Below the pieces are notes generated by a model, which was not told the DNA's origin, made no database searches, and worked only from the letters and a program-made list of their open reading frames with translations. This document shows positions 18,061-26,884 of a DNA stretch of 64,000 nt, in pieces (the first letter of the stretch is position 1; each line of letters starts with the position of its first letter). Position numbers and translations under genes: made by a program. The stretch is from CAWCOU01 sp963797335. Its GTDB lineage: Bacteria > Pseudomonadota > Gammaproteobacteria > JAURND01. The DNA is taken from NCBI GenBank assembly GCA_963797335.1, contig CAWCOU010000006.1, forward strand, positions 930,001 to 994,000, read 5' to 3'.

Positions 18061-19566
18061 CTACCTCAACCCAAGCTCATTGCTGCTGTCAAGGCTTTCC
18101 AATTTTTTTGCCATATCAGCTAACTTCATTATAACAGGTGTTACTTCTCCCTCCAGCCACAATCCATTGCTAACCTGCCCCCTTAACCCGTGAATTACCT
18201 CAACCAACCATTCTTTTATATCTACTTGAGTCGATAAACTGGCTAATTCAGAACAGCGATCTTTTAAATAATCTTTAAGAAATAATCTATTTTCTATGAC
18301 AAGGATTGCAAAGTACTTTTGTAGATCAGTTTTTATCTCACAAATAGTAGGTTTATGCCCAGAAGTTTGCTCTCGCTCCCGCAAAGAACTAATGTCAGAA
18401 AATAGCATAAATGAATTTTCAACCAATAAGTTTGGCGTTGCATTTGTTTCTATAAATCTTGTCTTTTTGTCTTTTTCTTCAATCTCTTTAAACTCATCCT
18501 CTGAAATAGTTTCAATCGGCAATTCGGACAAGCCTGCTCCATGCTTAATCATATGAGCCATTTTGGCATTCAGCACATTGGCGTGAATCTCTATACTAGG
18601 TTCTTCAAAACCTAAATCTTTGGGACGCTTCCATTCATTCTCTGATAAAATATCAAAATCTCTGAAATCTAACGAAAAAACATAGAACTCAGAATTTTCT
18701 TGCAACCGACGTGTGAGCCCCGGGATATGATCTGCCCCACACAAAAATAAATTTATCTTGCCAAGCGGCGAATCTGCTAAAGGAGCTAACATATTTTTTG
18801 TCATAAACATGTCCCTTAAGAAGATTCCTATTTTGCTCGTGGCAATAAAGCGATAACGACGCAATAGGTTATTTTCAACAGGAGTGACAGTTATGCCATA
18901 TGATCTAGAAAGATGACATAAATAATTGAAAGAACTTCGACCAAAATGCACATCTTTTCTCTTATTTTCAAGGTAAGTATCTAAATCTTTTGATCCCAGC
19001 TCGACAAAAAGATTATGGAATCTCCCCGTTGCTTTTATAATTTCGAACACGATCAAGTTTTGAAGCATGCAACATTCATGAGCTTCACCTAGCAAAATCA
19101 CAACTGGCTTATTGCTTGCCTCTTTTAGTTTCCAATGGATCACATCATAGTATTTTTCATATAGTTTATTTCCATGAGCTTGCGATAATTTTATATGATC
19201 TGAATTTTTTTTCAGAAATTGGAAGAATTTTTTATTCTGCTCACCGATTTCTTTTAATATTTGATCCGAAAGCAAATAATCCGGATCTGCTGATCCTTCT
19301 TTTTGTTTAAATTCTTTTTGACATTTTTTATAAAATTCATCGACCTCGAATTTTTCTAACTCTACACCATATATTTGTTTTGGATTAGTCTTATCTCTGT
19401 AATAAATGAGAATTTTTGGATAATATGCCCATATTTTTACAAAGGCAATTCTTGAAAGTGCTGCCGGAACGCGATTGGCAAAATAGCAAAAATTGAATAA
19501 GGTAAATTGCGCATCGACCCGTAGATTTTCCAATATTTTCTTGGTTGATTCTGTCTTTTTTTCCAT
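18061..19566 (-). CDS. Hypothetical protein with ChaN/EreA/TraB-like core
   Basis: 501 aa, no signal peptide. Residues 155-191 read VVILLGEAHECCMLQN...LFVELG, the GExH...E pattern of the ChaN / erythromycin-esterase / TraB-Tiki superfamily. A second histidine motif, LFLCGADHIPGL (residues 273-284), fits the distal His motif of that fold. The flanks (1-150 and 320-501) are lysine/glutamate-rich and unrecognised. Members of this superfamily are metal-dependent hydrolases or haem-binding proteins; activity here is unproven. The gene is AT-rich compared with its neighbours and lies inside inverted repeats, so acquisition is possible. An effector role is an alternative reading. Confidence 0.75.
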   Translation of the reverse strand: MEKKTESTKKILENLRVDAQFTLFNFCYFANRVPAALSRIAFVKIWAYYPKILIYYRDKTNPKQIYGVELEKFEVDEFYKKCQKEFKQKEGSADPDYLLSDQILKEIGEQNKKFFQFLKKNSDHIKLSQAHGNKLYEKYYDVIHWKLKEASNKPVVILLGEAHECCMLQNLIVFEIIKATGRFHNLFVELGSKDLDTYLENKRKDVHFGRSSFNYLCHLSRSYGITVTPVENNLLRRYRFIATSKIGIFLRDMFMTKNMLAPLADSPLGKINLFLCGADHIPGLTRRLQENSEFYVFSLDFRDFDILSENEWKRPKDLGFEEPSIEIHANVLNAKMAHMIKHGAGLSELPIETISEDEFKEIEEKDKKTRFIETNATPNLLVENSFMLFSDISSLREREQTSGHKPTICEIKTDLQKYFAILVIENRLFLKDYLKDRCSELASLSTQVDIKEWLVEVIHGLRGQVSNGLWLEGEVTPVIMKLADMAKKLESLDSSNELGLR

Positions 19567-19825
19567 GAAAATTGCCTGGACCTTTTAAGGTCAAGTTATT
19601 GTTTGACGTTTTGCAAAGAAATTCTTAAGGGTACCTCCATATATATGCTCATTTTTAATATAGTGACGGAGTTTGTCAATATGGGCTTGTTTTATTATCG
19701 TCTTAATTTAACAAAGTGGTAGGCATCCTGCCCACCAAGGGCTGCTGCATTACGACAAGATTACATTTGAGGTGTTCAGGGGCTTAGCCATTGTTAGGTG
19801 GTGCGCATTTTTGCTTCGTGCCTGA

Positions 19826-19856
19826 TGGTGGGCACGCTGCGCTTTGCCCACCCTAC
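19826..19856 (-). repeat. GTAGGGTGGGCAAAGCGCAG hairpin repeat at the end of the DUF5996 gene
   Basis: Inverted copy of 17975-18006. Its GTAG end supplies the TAG stop codon of the DUF5996 gene, and the hairpin probably terminates that transcript. Confidence 0.7.
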
Positions 19857-20797
19857 TTGGGTTTGCCTGAGCCTAGTAATTTGGGGTTCCAACCAGCTAG
19901 TTGGGCGCCTATTTGATAGGTGGATTCGAAGAAGTCTAAGAGCATTTGTTCGGGGTTTGGGGCCGTGCGTACGTCGTCGTAGTCGAGGATGAATTCGCCT
20001 AGGGTGGGTTCCCATTTGGCTTGCGGGGGGAGGATTTCTGCTTTTTCGATGTCAACGGGTTGGGGGAAGGTGAAGGCGAAGAAGGCGGGGCGGGGGTAGG
20101 CGGGGTTTCCTGCCCACCAACCTACTTCGATTTGGGCGACGTCCATGGCGTTGCGGCGGATGTAATCTAGTTTTTGTTGAGGGCCTAAGACGATTTGCTC
20201 ATTATAGCGCACGTCTCGTAAGTCGAAGGTGCCCCACATAAAACCGATGGGGGCGGTTCGGCCTAGGAATTTGGCATGATAACGGTGCATGACTTGGCTG
20301 ATGCTGAGCAGGATTTGCCACCAGGCATGGGCTAAAGCGGGATCGTAAGGGCGAATTTGCTTGTCTTGATCGAAGGGGATAGAGTCGGCAATTTCTTGCG
20401 GTAAAGGATTTACCGTCATGCCAATGCCCAGTTGATGCAGATTGGATAACAAAGCTGCGGTTAATTGCGCGACTGACATGGGTTGCAAGGTAAAACTAGC
20501 ACGTTGGCCCCAGGTAGTGGTGATAATGATGGCGTGGGCGAGTATGTCGATGTCGATGCTAAATCCAGCGTGTTGGTAAGGGATAAGCCCTGAAGATAGA
20601 CCGTAACTAGTCACCCATAGAGGCACGTTATCCCAGTGTGGCTCGAATGGGGTTGCTAGCTTGAGCTTGCCAATGAGCTGTGCCGCCATGTGCAATAGAT
20701 GGGCGGTGGGCTGGAATTTTTCATAAGGCAATTCTGGCCAGAATGGCTGGGCTAACGTAAAAAGGCTGGTCTGGGTGGTAGCTTGAGGGGAATTCAT
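19853..20797 (-). CDS. DUF5996 family protein
   Basis: 314 aa. Typical DUF5996 landmarks are FWPELPYEKFQPTAHLLHM, IGKLKLA...HWDNVPLWVTSYGL, a central SIPFDQDKQIRPYDPALAHA, FMWGTFDLRDVRYN and the late FILDYDDVRTAPNPEQMLLDF. Function unknown; the protein is predicted cytosolic. It is divergent from an oligopeptide-type ABC transporter with 150 bp between. The terminal codons and stop border a dispersed hairpin, and a remnant of a second copy lies at 17893-17978. Confidence 0.85.
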   Translation of the reverse strand: MNSPQATTQTSLFTLAQPFWPELPYEKFQPTAHLLHMAAQLIGKLKLATPFEPHWDNVPLWVTSYGLSSGLIPYQHAGFSIDIDILAHAIIITTTWGQRASFTLQPMSVAQLTAALLSNLHQLGIGMTVNPLPQEIADSIPFDQDKQIRPYDPALAHAWWQILLSISQVMHRYHAKFLGRTAPIGFMWGTFDLRDVRYNEQIVLGPQQKLDYIRRNAMDVAQIEVGWWAGNPAYPRPAFFAFTFPQPVDIEKAEILPPQAKWEPTLGEFILDYDDVRTAPNPEQMLLDFFESTYQIGAQLAGWNPKLLGSGKPK

Positions 20798-20947
20798 GTT
20801 TCACTCCTTGAAGAATCTGCTGGTTTCATTCTAACATAGGGCTCGGTAAATGACACAAATCTGTTGTTGGCACTCTTTCCCTTACTTGTGAAAAAGGGGT
20901 AGGGTTTAGGGAGGCTGGGGACTAGCTGTTACAAGGATAGAGCAACT

Positions 20948-21931
20948 ATGTTAGCTTATATTATTCGCCGTTTGCTTTACGCCATTCCGATTTTACTCGG
21001 CGTGAATATGTTGACGTTTATTTTATTTTTTTTGGTCAACAGCCCCGATGATATGGCGCGCGCGCAATTGGGGCAGAAATACAGTACTGCTGAGAATATT
21101 GCCCATTGGAAATACACCAATGGTTACGACAAGCCGCTATTTTTTAATACGGCGCAAACCGGCTTACAACAATTCACTGAAACCCTATTTTTCAAAAAAT
21201 CCCTGTCTTTATTTGTATTTGATTTTGGCGCTTCGCAGCGCGGCCGCGATATTGGTGCGGATATTCAACAGCGCATGTGGCCCAGCCTTGCATTGGCATT
21301 GCCGACGTTGGCATTAGGGCTGTTCATTAATATCACCATCGCTTTATTCATGGCGTTTTTTCGTGGCACTTATTTAGACATCTGGGGAGTGGGTTGCTGC
21401 GTGGTTCTGATGTCGATTTCCGGGTTGTTTTATATTATCGGTGGCCAATTTCTACTGGCCAAGATGCTTAGACTCACGCCTATTTCTGGTTATCTTTCCG
21501 GCTGGTCAGCTGCGAAATTTTTAATATTACCCATACTAATCGGTGTCGCTAGCGGCATAGGTGCGGGTTCGCGTTGGTATCGCACGCTATTTTTAGAAGA
21601 AACCGGTAAAGAATACGTACGCACCGCTCGCGCAAAAGGGTTGTCCGACGTGCAGGTACTGTTCAATCATGTACTACGAAATGGACTGATCCCTATTTTA
21701 ACCGGGGTAGTGGTGATCATTCCCACGTTATTTATGGGTAGTTTAATCATGGAATCTTTTTTTGGTATTCCAGGGTTAGGTAGTTATACCATTGATGCGA
21801 TCGCTCAACAGGATTTTGCCATCGTACGTAGCATGGTGTTTCTCGGTTCGGTATTATACGTAGCTGGATTAGTGCTAACCGATATTTCCTACACGTGGGT
21901 TGATCCACGCGTGCGATTGCAAAAAGAATGA
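20948..21931 (+). CDS. Oligopeptide-type ABC transporter permease (OppB/DppB family)
   Basis: 327 aa. It starts with the classic MLAYIIRRLLYAIPILLGVN and has about six membrane segments. The EAA-type loop is seen as EYVRTARAKGLSDVQVLFNHVLRNGLIP, and DISYTWVDPRVRL closes the protein, as in OppB/DppB/YejB. It forms the membrane channel with the OppC-like partner in the next gene (20-bp gap). First gene of a three-gene operon that lacks a substrate-binding protein. Confidence 0.9.
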   Translation: MLAYIIRRLLYAIPILLGVNMLTFILFFLVNSPDDMARAQLGQKYSTAENIAHWKYTNGYDKPLFFNTAQTGLQQFTETLFFKKSLSLFVFDFGASQRGRDIGADIQQRMWPSLALALPTLALGLFINITIALFMAFFRGTYLDIWGVGCCVVLMSISGLFYIIGGQFLLAKMLRLTPISGYLSGWSAAKFLILPILIGVASGIGAGSRWYRTLFLEETGKEYVRTARAKGLSDVQVLFNHVLRNGLIPILTGVVVIIPTLFMGSLIMESFFGIPGLGSYTIDAIAQQDFAIVRSMVFLGSVLYVAGLVLTDISYTWVDPRVRLQKE

Positions 21932-21951
21932 ACCGCTTCTAGGACAGGGAT

Positions 21952-23241
21952 ATGTTATTTCAACCCGTTATTCTATGGACTGATTTTTGTTTTTTTCTAT
22001 TGATCGCCGTGACAATAGCATGGCTGATCTTGGCCAGACATAATTTGTTATTGCTCAGAGCCAAGCAGGAAGTGGCGAGAAGACCCGTGGCGATGTTTGC
22101 CGCTGTCATTTTGATGACTTTTGTCATCATTGCTTTTTTAGATTCCTTACATTTTCATCCAGCATTACCAAGCACCAACCCTAACCAACCGGTATTTTAT
22201 TCCACGCAAGTCAAAAGTGTGTTGGATGTCTTAATCTATCCTCTGGGTTATTACACCGAAACTACTTACTCCGCACCGTTTGCTGTTCGATTATCCACTC
22301 AATCCGTATTATGGCAACAATTGCTATGGGCCATGATTAAAGCCGGCGGTTTATTTCTGATTATTTTTGGCTGTATCAAATTGGGTAGAAAACGCACCCC
22401 ATCATCGACCCTCGCCAGTTACAGCATGCTTACCGCTTTGGCATTAGTTCTATGCGTTATTTTTAGTAGTTTAGCGTTAGCCAATCTCTACCACGTATTG
22501 GGCACAGACAAAGTGGGGAATGATGTCTATTATCAAACCGTGAAAAGTATTCGCACAGGATTATTGATTGGCACGTTAACCACTTTATTTATGTTGCCTC
22601 TGGCTATTTTTTTTGGATTGTTGGCCGGTTATTTTCGCTCCTGGGTCGACGATATTATTCAATACATTTATATCACCTTAAGTTCAATACCCGCTGTATT
22701 ATTGATTACAGCTGCGATTTTATCCTTACAGATTTTCATAAAAAATCACCCGCAATTATTACCCAACACGCTCGTCCGCGCCGATTGTCGTTTATTAATT
22801 TTATGCGCAATCTTAGGCATCACCAGTTGGACGGACTTATGCCGGTTGCTGCGTGGGGAGTCATTAAAATTACGAGAAATGGAATATACACAAGCGGCAA
22901 ACATGATGGGGGTTACGTCCGGCAAAATCATTTTAAAGCATATTTTACCGAATGTGATGCATATTATTCTTATCACCGTAGCCTTAGATTTTAGCGCATT
23001 AGTATTGGCAGAAGCCGTTTTATCGTATGTCGGCGTTGGCGTCGACCCTACCACGTTCAGCTGGGGAAATATGATTAATAGCGCGCGCTTAGAATTAGCG
23101 CGGGAACCGATTGTGTGGTGGCCCCTCACCGCGGCGTTTATCTTTATGTTCTGCCTGGTCTTGTCGGCCAATTTATTTGCTGACGCGCTGCGCGATGCAC
23201 TCGACCCACGCACCGTAGTCACTAAGAGTTCACCTAAATGA
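21952..23241 (+). CDS. Oligopeptide-type ABC transporter permease (OppC/YejE family)
   Basis: 429 aa, longer than usual OppC (about 300) because of an N-terminal extension with two or three extra membrane segments (residues 1-170), a pattern also seen in YejE-like proteins. The conserved part has LGTDKVGNDVYYQTVKSIRT, the EAA loop EMEYTQAANMMGVTSGKIIL and VLSYVGVGVDPTTFSWGNMI. It ends in an ATGA overlap with the ATPase gene, so the two are translationally coupled. Confidence 0.9.
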   Translation: MLFQPVILWTDFCFFLLIAVTIAWLILARHNLLLLRAKQEVARRPVAMFAAVILMTFVIIAFLDSLHFHPALPSTNPNQPVFYSTQVKSVLDVLIYPLGYYTETTYSAPFAVRLSTQSVLWQQLLWAMIKAGGLFLIIFGCIKLGRKRTPSSTLASYSMLTALALVLCVIFSSLALANLYHVLGTDKVGNDVYYQTVKSIRTGLLIGTLTTLFMLPLAIFFGLLAGYFRSWVDDIIQYIYITLSSIPAVLLITAAILSLQIFIKNHPQLLPNTLVRADCRLLILCAILGITSWTDLCRLLRGESLKLREMEYTQAANMMGVTSGKIILKHILPNVMHIILITVALDFSALVLAEAVLSYVGVGVDPTTFSWGNMINSARLELAREPIVWWPLTAAFIFMFCLVLSANLFADALRDALDPRTVVTKSSPK

Positions 23242-24902
23242 CTAGCTTGGCGACAACGACCACGCCCTTGCTATTGAACGTACAAAATCTGACGTTACGT
23301 TTTTCAAATAGTAATCACCCTTCCTATTCGGTGCTTAATCAAATCAATTTTTCACTCTATCGCGGTAAAACCCTGGCTTTAGTCGGAGAGTCTGGCAGTG
23401 GCAAATCGCTTACTGCGCTGGCGATTACGCGGTTATTACCTGCAGCGGCTGTGGTCGATCCTAAAAGCCATGTTTTTTTGCATAACCCCACCGAACCAAA
23501 AAATCCGGCGATTGATTTATTGTCTATCGCTGAGATTCACATGCGGCAGTTGCGTGGACGCCGCATTGGTTTGATTTTTCAAGAAGCGAGCCTGGCTTTT
23601 AATCCCGTACTTACCATAGGTAAACAAATCGATGAAATACAACGTCGCCATTTTCGTTGGCATGCTGCCGAGCGTCGTGAACGTATGTTACAGCAATTGC
23701 AGCGAGTCGGTATTATCGATCCGATACGCTGCAGCAAAGCCTATAGCCACGAATTATCCGGCGGTATGCGCCAACGTGCCATGATTGCCATGGCATTAGC
23801 GGGCGAGCCCGATATATTAATTGCGGACGAACCCACCACTGCGCTGGACGTGACTTTGCAAGCACAAATCATTGAGCTACTTCGAGATATCCAGCAACAA
23901 ACGGCGATGAGTCTATTATTTATTACCCATGATTTAGGCATTGTCTATCAATTGGCAGATGAAGTCGCCGTCATCGCCAAAGGAAAAATCATCGAGCAGG
24001 CCTATACCTCTTCCTTTTTTCTAGCCCCACAAACCCATTACAGCCAACAATTACTATCCGCCTTACCTCGCTTTACTTCTCGGTCACCCTTAGAAATAAA
24101 AATGCCGAGCACGAATCCTGCTCTATTAACCGTAGACGATTTAAAAGTTTATTTTCCCATACGCAAGGGACTTTTACACCGCACCGTCGCTCAAGTGAAA
24201 GCCGTGGATGGGGTGAGTTTTGCTATTCCAAGCGGGCATACGTTTGCCTTAGTCGGGGAATCGGGTTGTGGAAAAACCAGTATCGCAAAGGGGATTTTAC
24301 AGCTCATTAAACCAACGGCGGGTCGTATTTTCTTTGCCGATCAACCACTCTTGCAACTACCCAAGAAACAATGGCGCGGTAAATTGCAAATGTTGTTTCA
24401 AGATCCTTACGCTTCCATGGACCCCCGTCAAACCGTAGCGGAAATTATTGGCGAAGGTCTGCTAGCACAGAAAAAAGTGAATCGTCTGGTCGATTGTTAC
24501 CCTATTATTGATGAATTATTAAGGCGCGTGGATTTACCAACGCAGTGTAAATATCGTTATCCGCATGAATTTTCTGGTGGCCAGCGGCAACGTATTTGTA
24601 TCGCCAGGGCATTGGCCATGCAACCGAAGTTAATTATTTTTGACGAACCGACCAGTGCGTTAGACGAATTAGTCCAACTGGATATTTTAAAATTATTACG
24701 CGATCTACAACGGGAAATGCAGCTTACTTATTTGTTAATTACGCATAATTTTTCAGTCGTGACTTACTTAGCACACCAGGTCGCCGTCATGAGGCATGGC
24801 AAAATAGTGGAACAAGGCGAGGTGGAAAAGGTATTATGGCAACCACAACATGAGTACACGCGCGAATTATTAGCTGCTGTGCCACAACCGCCCATAAACT
24901 AA
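23238..24902 (+). CDS. Dual-domain ABC transporter ATPase (YejF/GsiA-like)
   Basis: 554 aa with two nucleotide-binding domains in one chain. Domain 1 has Walker A GESGSGKS (residues 50-57), signature LSGGMRQR and Walker B LIADEPTTALD. Domain 2 has GESGCGKT, FSGGQRQR and LIIFDEPTSALD. It energises uptake by the two permeases encoded just upstream. Solute specificity cannot be told without the missing periplasmic binding protein, which must be encoded elsewhere. Confidence 0.92.
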   Translation: MTSLATTTTPLLLNVQNLTLRFSNSNHPSYSVLNQINFSLYRGKTLALVGESGSGKSLTALAITRLLPAAAVVDPKSHVFLHNPTEPKNPAIDLLSIAEIHMRQLRGRRIGLIFQEASLAFNPVLTIGKQIDEIQRRHFRWHAAERRERMLQQLQRVGIIDPIRCSKAYSHELSGGMRQRAMIAMALAGEPDILIADEPTTALDVTLQAQIIELLRDIQQQTAMSLLFITHDLGIVYQLADEVAVIAKGKIIEQAYTSSFFLAPQTHYSQQLLSALPRFTSRSPLEIKMPSTNPALLTVDDLKVYFPIRKGLLHRTVAQVKAVDGVSFAIPSGHTFALVGESGCGKTSIAKGILQLIKPTAGRIFFADQPLLQLPKKQWRGKLQMLFQDPYASMDPRQTVAEIIGEGLLAQKKVNRLVDCYPIIDELLRRVDLPTQCKYRYPHEFSGGQRQRICIARALAMQPKLIIFDEPTSALDELVQLDILKLLRDLQREMQLTYLLITHNFSVVTYLAHQVAVMRHGKIVEQGEVEKVLWQPQHEYTRELLAAVPQPPIN

Positions 24903-24923
24903 AATCCCATCTAGGAACGCACG

Positions 24924-26009
24924 ATGAATGAAACCGAGGTTTTATTTTCTGAACTGAAGGGGCATCAGGGAAAAGTCGGAGTTATTACTCTAAATCGCCC
25001 TGCGCAGCTAAATGCATTATCTCATGCGATGTTCGAAGCGATTTCATTTAAATTGCAGGAGTGGCAACAACAAGATGCGATCAAGGCCGCGATTATTTGC
25101 GGCGCTGGGGAGCGCGCGTTTTGCGCAGGTGGTGATATTCGGGCTATTTATTATCTACGAGAACAATTACCCTCCGCCTTGGATTTTTTTATTTCCGAAT
25201 ATCTCCTTAATCATTGTATTTATCATTGGACAAAGCCGTATATTGCTTTGCTCAATGGCTTAACTATGGGTGGTGGCGCTGGAGTATCATTACATGGTAG
25301 CTACCGAGTTGCGACCGAAAAATTCCAATTTGCCATGCCCGAAACTGCTATCGGTTTTTTTCCTGACATCGGCGGGAGCTATTTTTTACCGCGCTGCACT
25401 GGCAAAAGCGGGTGGTATTTAGGTTTAACCGGCGCCACTATCGGTGTAACCGATGCTCAGTTTGCTGGTTTGATCGACATGACCACACCAAGTGATCAGA
25501 TTCCAGCCTTATTCGCTGCATTCACGAACGCTACATGGGATCGTGACCCCCATCAAACTGTACAAGTCATTCTCGACAAATTTGCGAATACCATCAATGC
25601 CCCGTCAATTCTTGCTCAACACCATGAAGTCATCGATCGTTGTTTTTCTGCAGCTACGCTGGAAATGGTTTTATCTACTCTTCGTCAAGAACACCATTCT
25701 TTCGCCACCGAAACATTGGAATTATTGCATTGTCGTTCCCCGACGAGTTTGAAGGTGACTTTTGAAGAACTTAAACGAGGCGAGCAATTATCGTTTGATG
25801 AGTGCATGCGCATGGAATTTCGTATGACACGCCGCTTTTTGCAAATGCATGATTTTTTTGAAGGCATCCGTGCACAGGTGATTGATAAGGATAGGATGCC
25901 GCGTTGGTGCCCGGATCAATTGGAGGGTGTGGATGAACAAATGGTAACGGCTTATTTTATGCCATTGGCACCCGAAGAGGAATTGCCTCTAGCCCACAAA
26001 CCTTTATGA
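24924..26009 (+). CDS. Enoyl-CoA hydratase/isomerase family, 3-hydroxyisobutyryl-CoA hydrolase-like
   Basis: 361-aa crotonase-fold protein. GDIRAIYYL, the oxyanion-hole region NGLTMGGGAGVSLHGSYRVA and the AMPETAIGFFPDIGGSYFLP block are characteristic of HIBYL-CoA hydrolases in valine breakdown. The C-terminal CMRMEFRMTRRFL...DKDRMPRW is also typical. Length is right (about 350-380 aa). It follows the ABC transporter by 21 bp and may be cotranscribed. Plain enoyl-CoA hydratase activity is less likely given the length. Confidence 0.85.
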   Translation: MNETEVLFSELKGHQGKVGVITLNRPAQLNALSHAMFEAISFKLQEWQQQDAIKAAIICGAGERAFCAGGDIRAIYYLREQLPSALDFFISEYLLNHCIYHWTKPYIALLNGLTMGGGAGVSLHGSYRVATEKFQFAMPETAIGFFPDIGGSYFLPRCTGKSGWYLGLTGATIGVTDAQFAGLIDMTTPSDQIPALFAAFTNATWDRDPHQTVQVILDKFANTINAPSILAQHHEVIDRCFSAATLEMVLSTLRQEHHSFATETLELLHCRSPTSLKVTFEELKRGEQLSFDECMRMEFRMTRRFLQMHDFFEGIRAQVIDKDRMPRWCPDQLEGVDEQMVTAYFMPLAPEEELPLAHKPL

Positions 26010-26043
26010 AGTAGACCCATTCCGGGGCATAGAACCTTTTATT

Positions 26044-26113
26044 CGTGCGAAAAAATGCAGAATATCACATTTTTACGTACGTAAAAGTGCAGAATATCAC
26101 ATTTTTTTGCACG
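26044..26113. repeat. Inverted/direct repeat with central 16-bp palindrome
   Basis: Two direct copies of TGCAGAATATCACATTTTT (26056-26074 and 26088-26106) flank the perfect palindrome TTTTACGTACGTAAAA (26071-26086). The outer ends are inverted (CGTGCGAAAAAA / TTTTTTGCACG). It lies about 40 bp before the dead DUF4143 ATPase gene and may be its old operator or a small mobile repeat. Confidence 0.6.
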
Positions 26114-26154
26114 AAACTTTGTGGTTCCTTTACATTTTTTGTTAGTATTCAGGT

Positions 26155-26424
26155 ATGTAACGACAAATTTTTGCAGATTTACTACAATGGAAGCAGTCTG
26201 CCTCCCGTAAGCCATTGATTTTACAGGGCGCCAGGCAAGTAGGCAAGACTTACATCTAAAAGCCTTTGCCTCGGAATACGATGAAGAAGAGGGCATGTTT
26301 TTAAATTGTCCTCTTTATTTAGTTGGGAACATAAAGAAATTGTTGAGTTAACTTATGTCACGTTTCTGAATCAGGAATTAAAGACGCAACACTATTCATT
26401 GGATGAGCTTTTTGATGCCTGTTA
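26155..26424 (+). pseudogene. Remnant of a DUF4143-type AAA ATPase gene
   Basis: An ATG at 26155 is followed at once by TAA, then by a clear ATPase N-terminus: RQIFADLLQWKQSASRKPLI and a Walker A LQGARQVGKT. After a stop and frameshift KAFASEYDEEEGMFLN continues. Such proteins (ATPase plus DUF4143) are normally about 400 aa; nearly all is lost. A later frame (VELTYVTFLNQEL...DELFDAC-stop) running to 26424 may be the 3' end of this or another gene. Confidence 0.65.
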
Positions 26425-26762
26425 ATGCCCTAGAAAAACCTTGGTTTCTTTACTTGATCGAATGCGAAGATAATAGTATTTACACTGGTATTACGGTGGA
26501 TGTCACAAAGCGTTACGCCAAACATCAAAGTGGGAAAGCAGCTCGGTATACACGATCGCATCCGCCTAAGAAGTTATTAGCTGTTCTCGCATGTCAACAT
26601 CGTTCGCAGGCATTAAAAATGGAACGATGGGTGAAGGCATTACCACCTCATCGTAAACGAGAATTGGCTGATTATCTTTTTTCAGCCGATAAAACAGTAC
26701 GACAAACGCTTGTGGATTTTATGGATGGTCGGGCTGCTGCAAATATTTTATGTGAAAGTTAA
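26403..26762 (+). CDS. GIY-YIG nuclease-domain protein (YhbQ-like)
   Basis: 119 aa, a single GIY-YIG domain: WFLYLIECEDNSIYTGITVD, then RYAKHQSGKAARYTR and ALKMERWVKALPPHRKREL, the UPF0213/YhbQ layout. Related proteins nick or process branched DNA. The start may be ATG 26403 or ATG 26415; the latter matches the family N-terminus better. Its 5' end overlaps the DUF4143 remnant. A palindromic repeat follows. Confidence 0.88.
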   Translation: MSFLMPVNALEKPWFLYLIECEDNSIYTGITVDVTKRYAKHQSGKAARYTRSHPPKKLLAVLACQHRSQALKMERWVKALPPHRKRELADYLFSADKTVRQTLVDFMDGRAAANILCES

Positions 26763-26768
26763 ATCGTC

Positions 26769-26884
26769 ACTACTCACACGTCGTCCGGGCATGGATGCCA
26801 GGATTCAGGCCTGCCGAGATGGGAACTTTCACGTCCTTGTGACCTGGATCCCGGGCATCCATGCCGGAACGACGTGCGAGTAGT
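26769..26884. repeat. 31-bp-arm palindromic element, copy 1
   Basis: Two 31-bp inverted arms (26769-26799 and 26854-26884, near-perfect apart from a small shift) around a 54-nt core. The core carries ACGTCCTTGT and leads into CATCCATG, shared with the cores at 44.4 and 48.0 kb. The arms resemble the plain hairpin after gltA (CGTCGTCC...GGACGACG). The right end supplies the stop of the SEL1 gene, so it may double as its terminator. Confidence 0.7.

Noticed and set aside
19567..19700. Possible PmrA box before the 501-aa gene
   Set aside because: CTTAA and TTAATA occur but not with the 11-bp period.
22746..23222. 158-codon minus-strand frame opposite the OppC-like gene
   Set aside because: Antisense shadow with no start context or domain.
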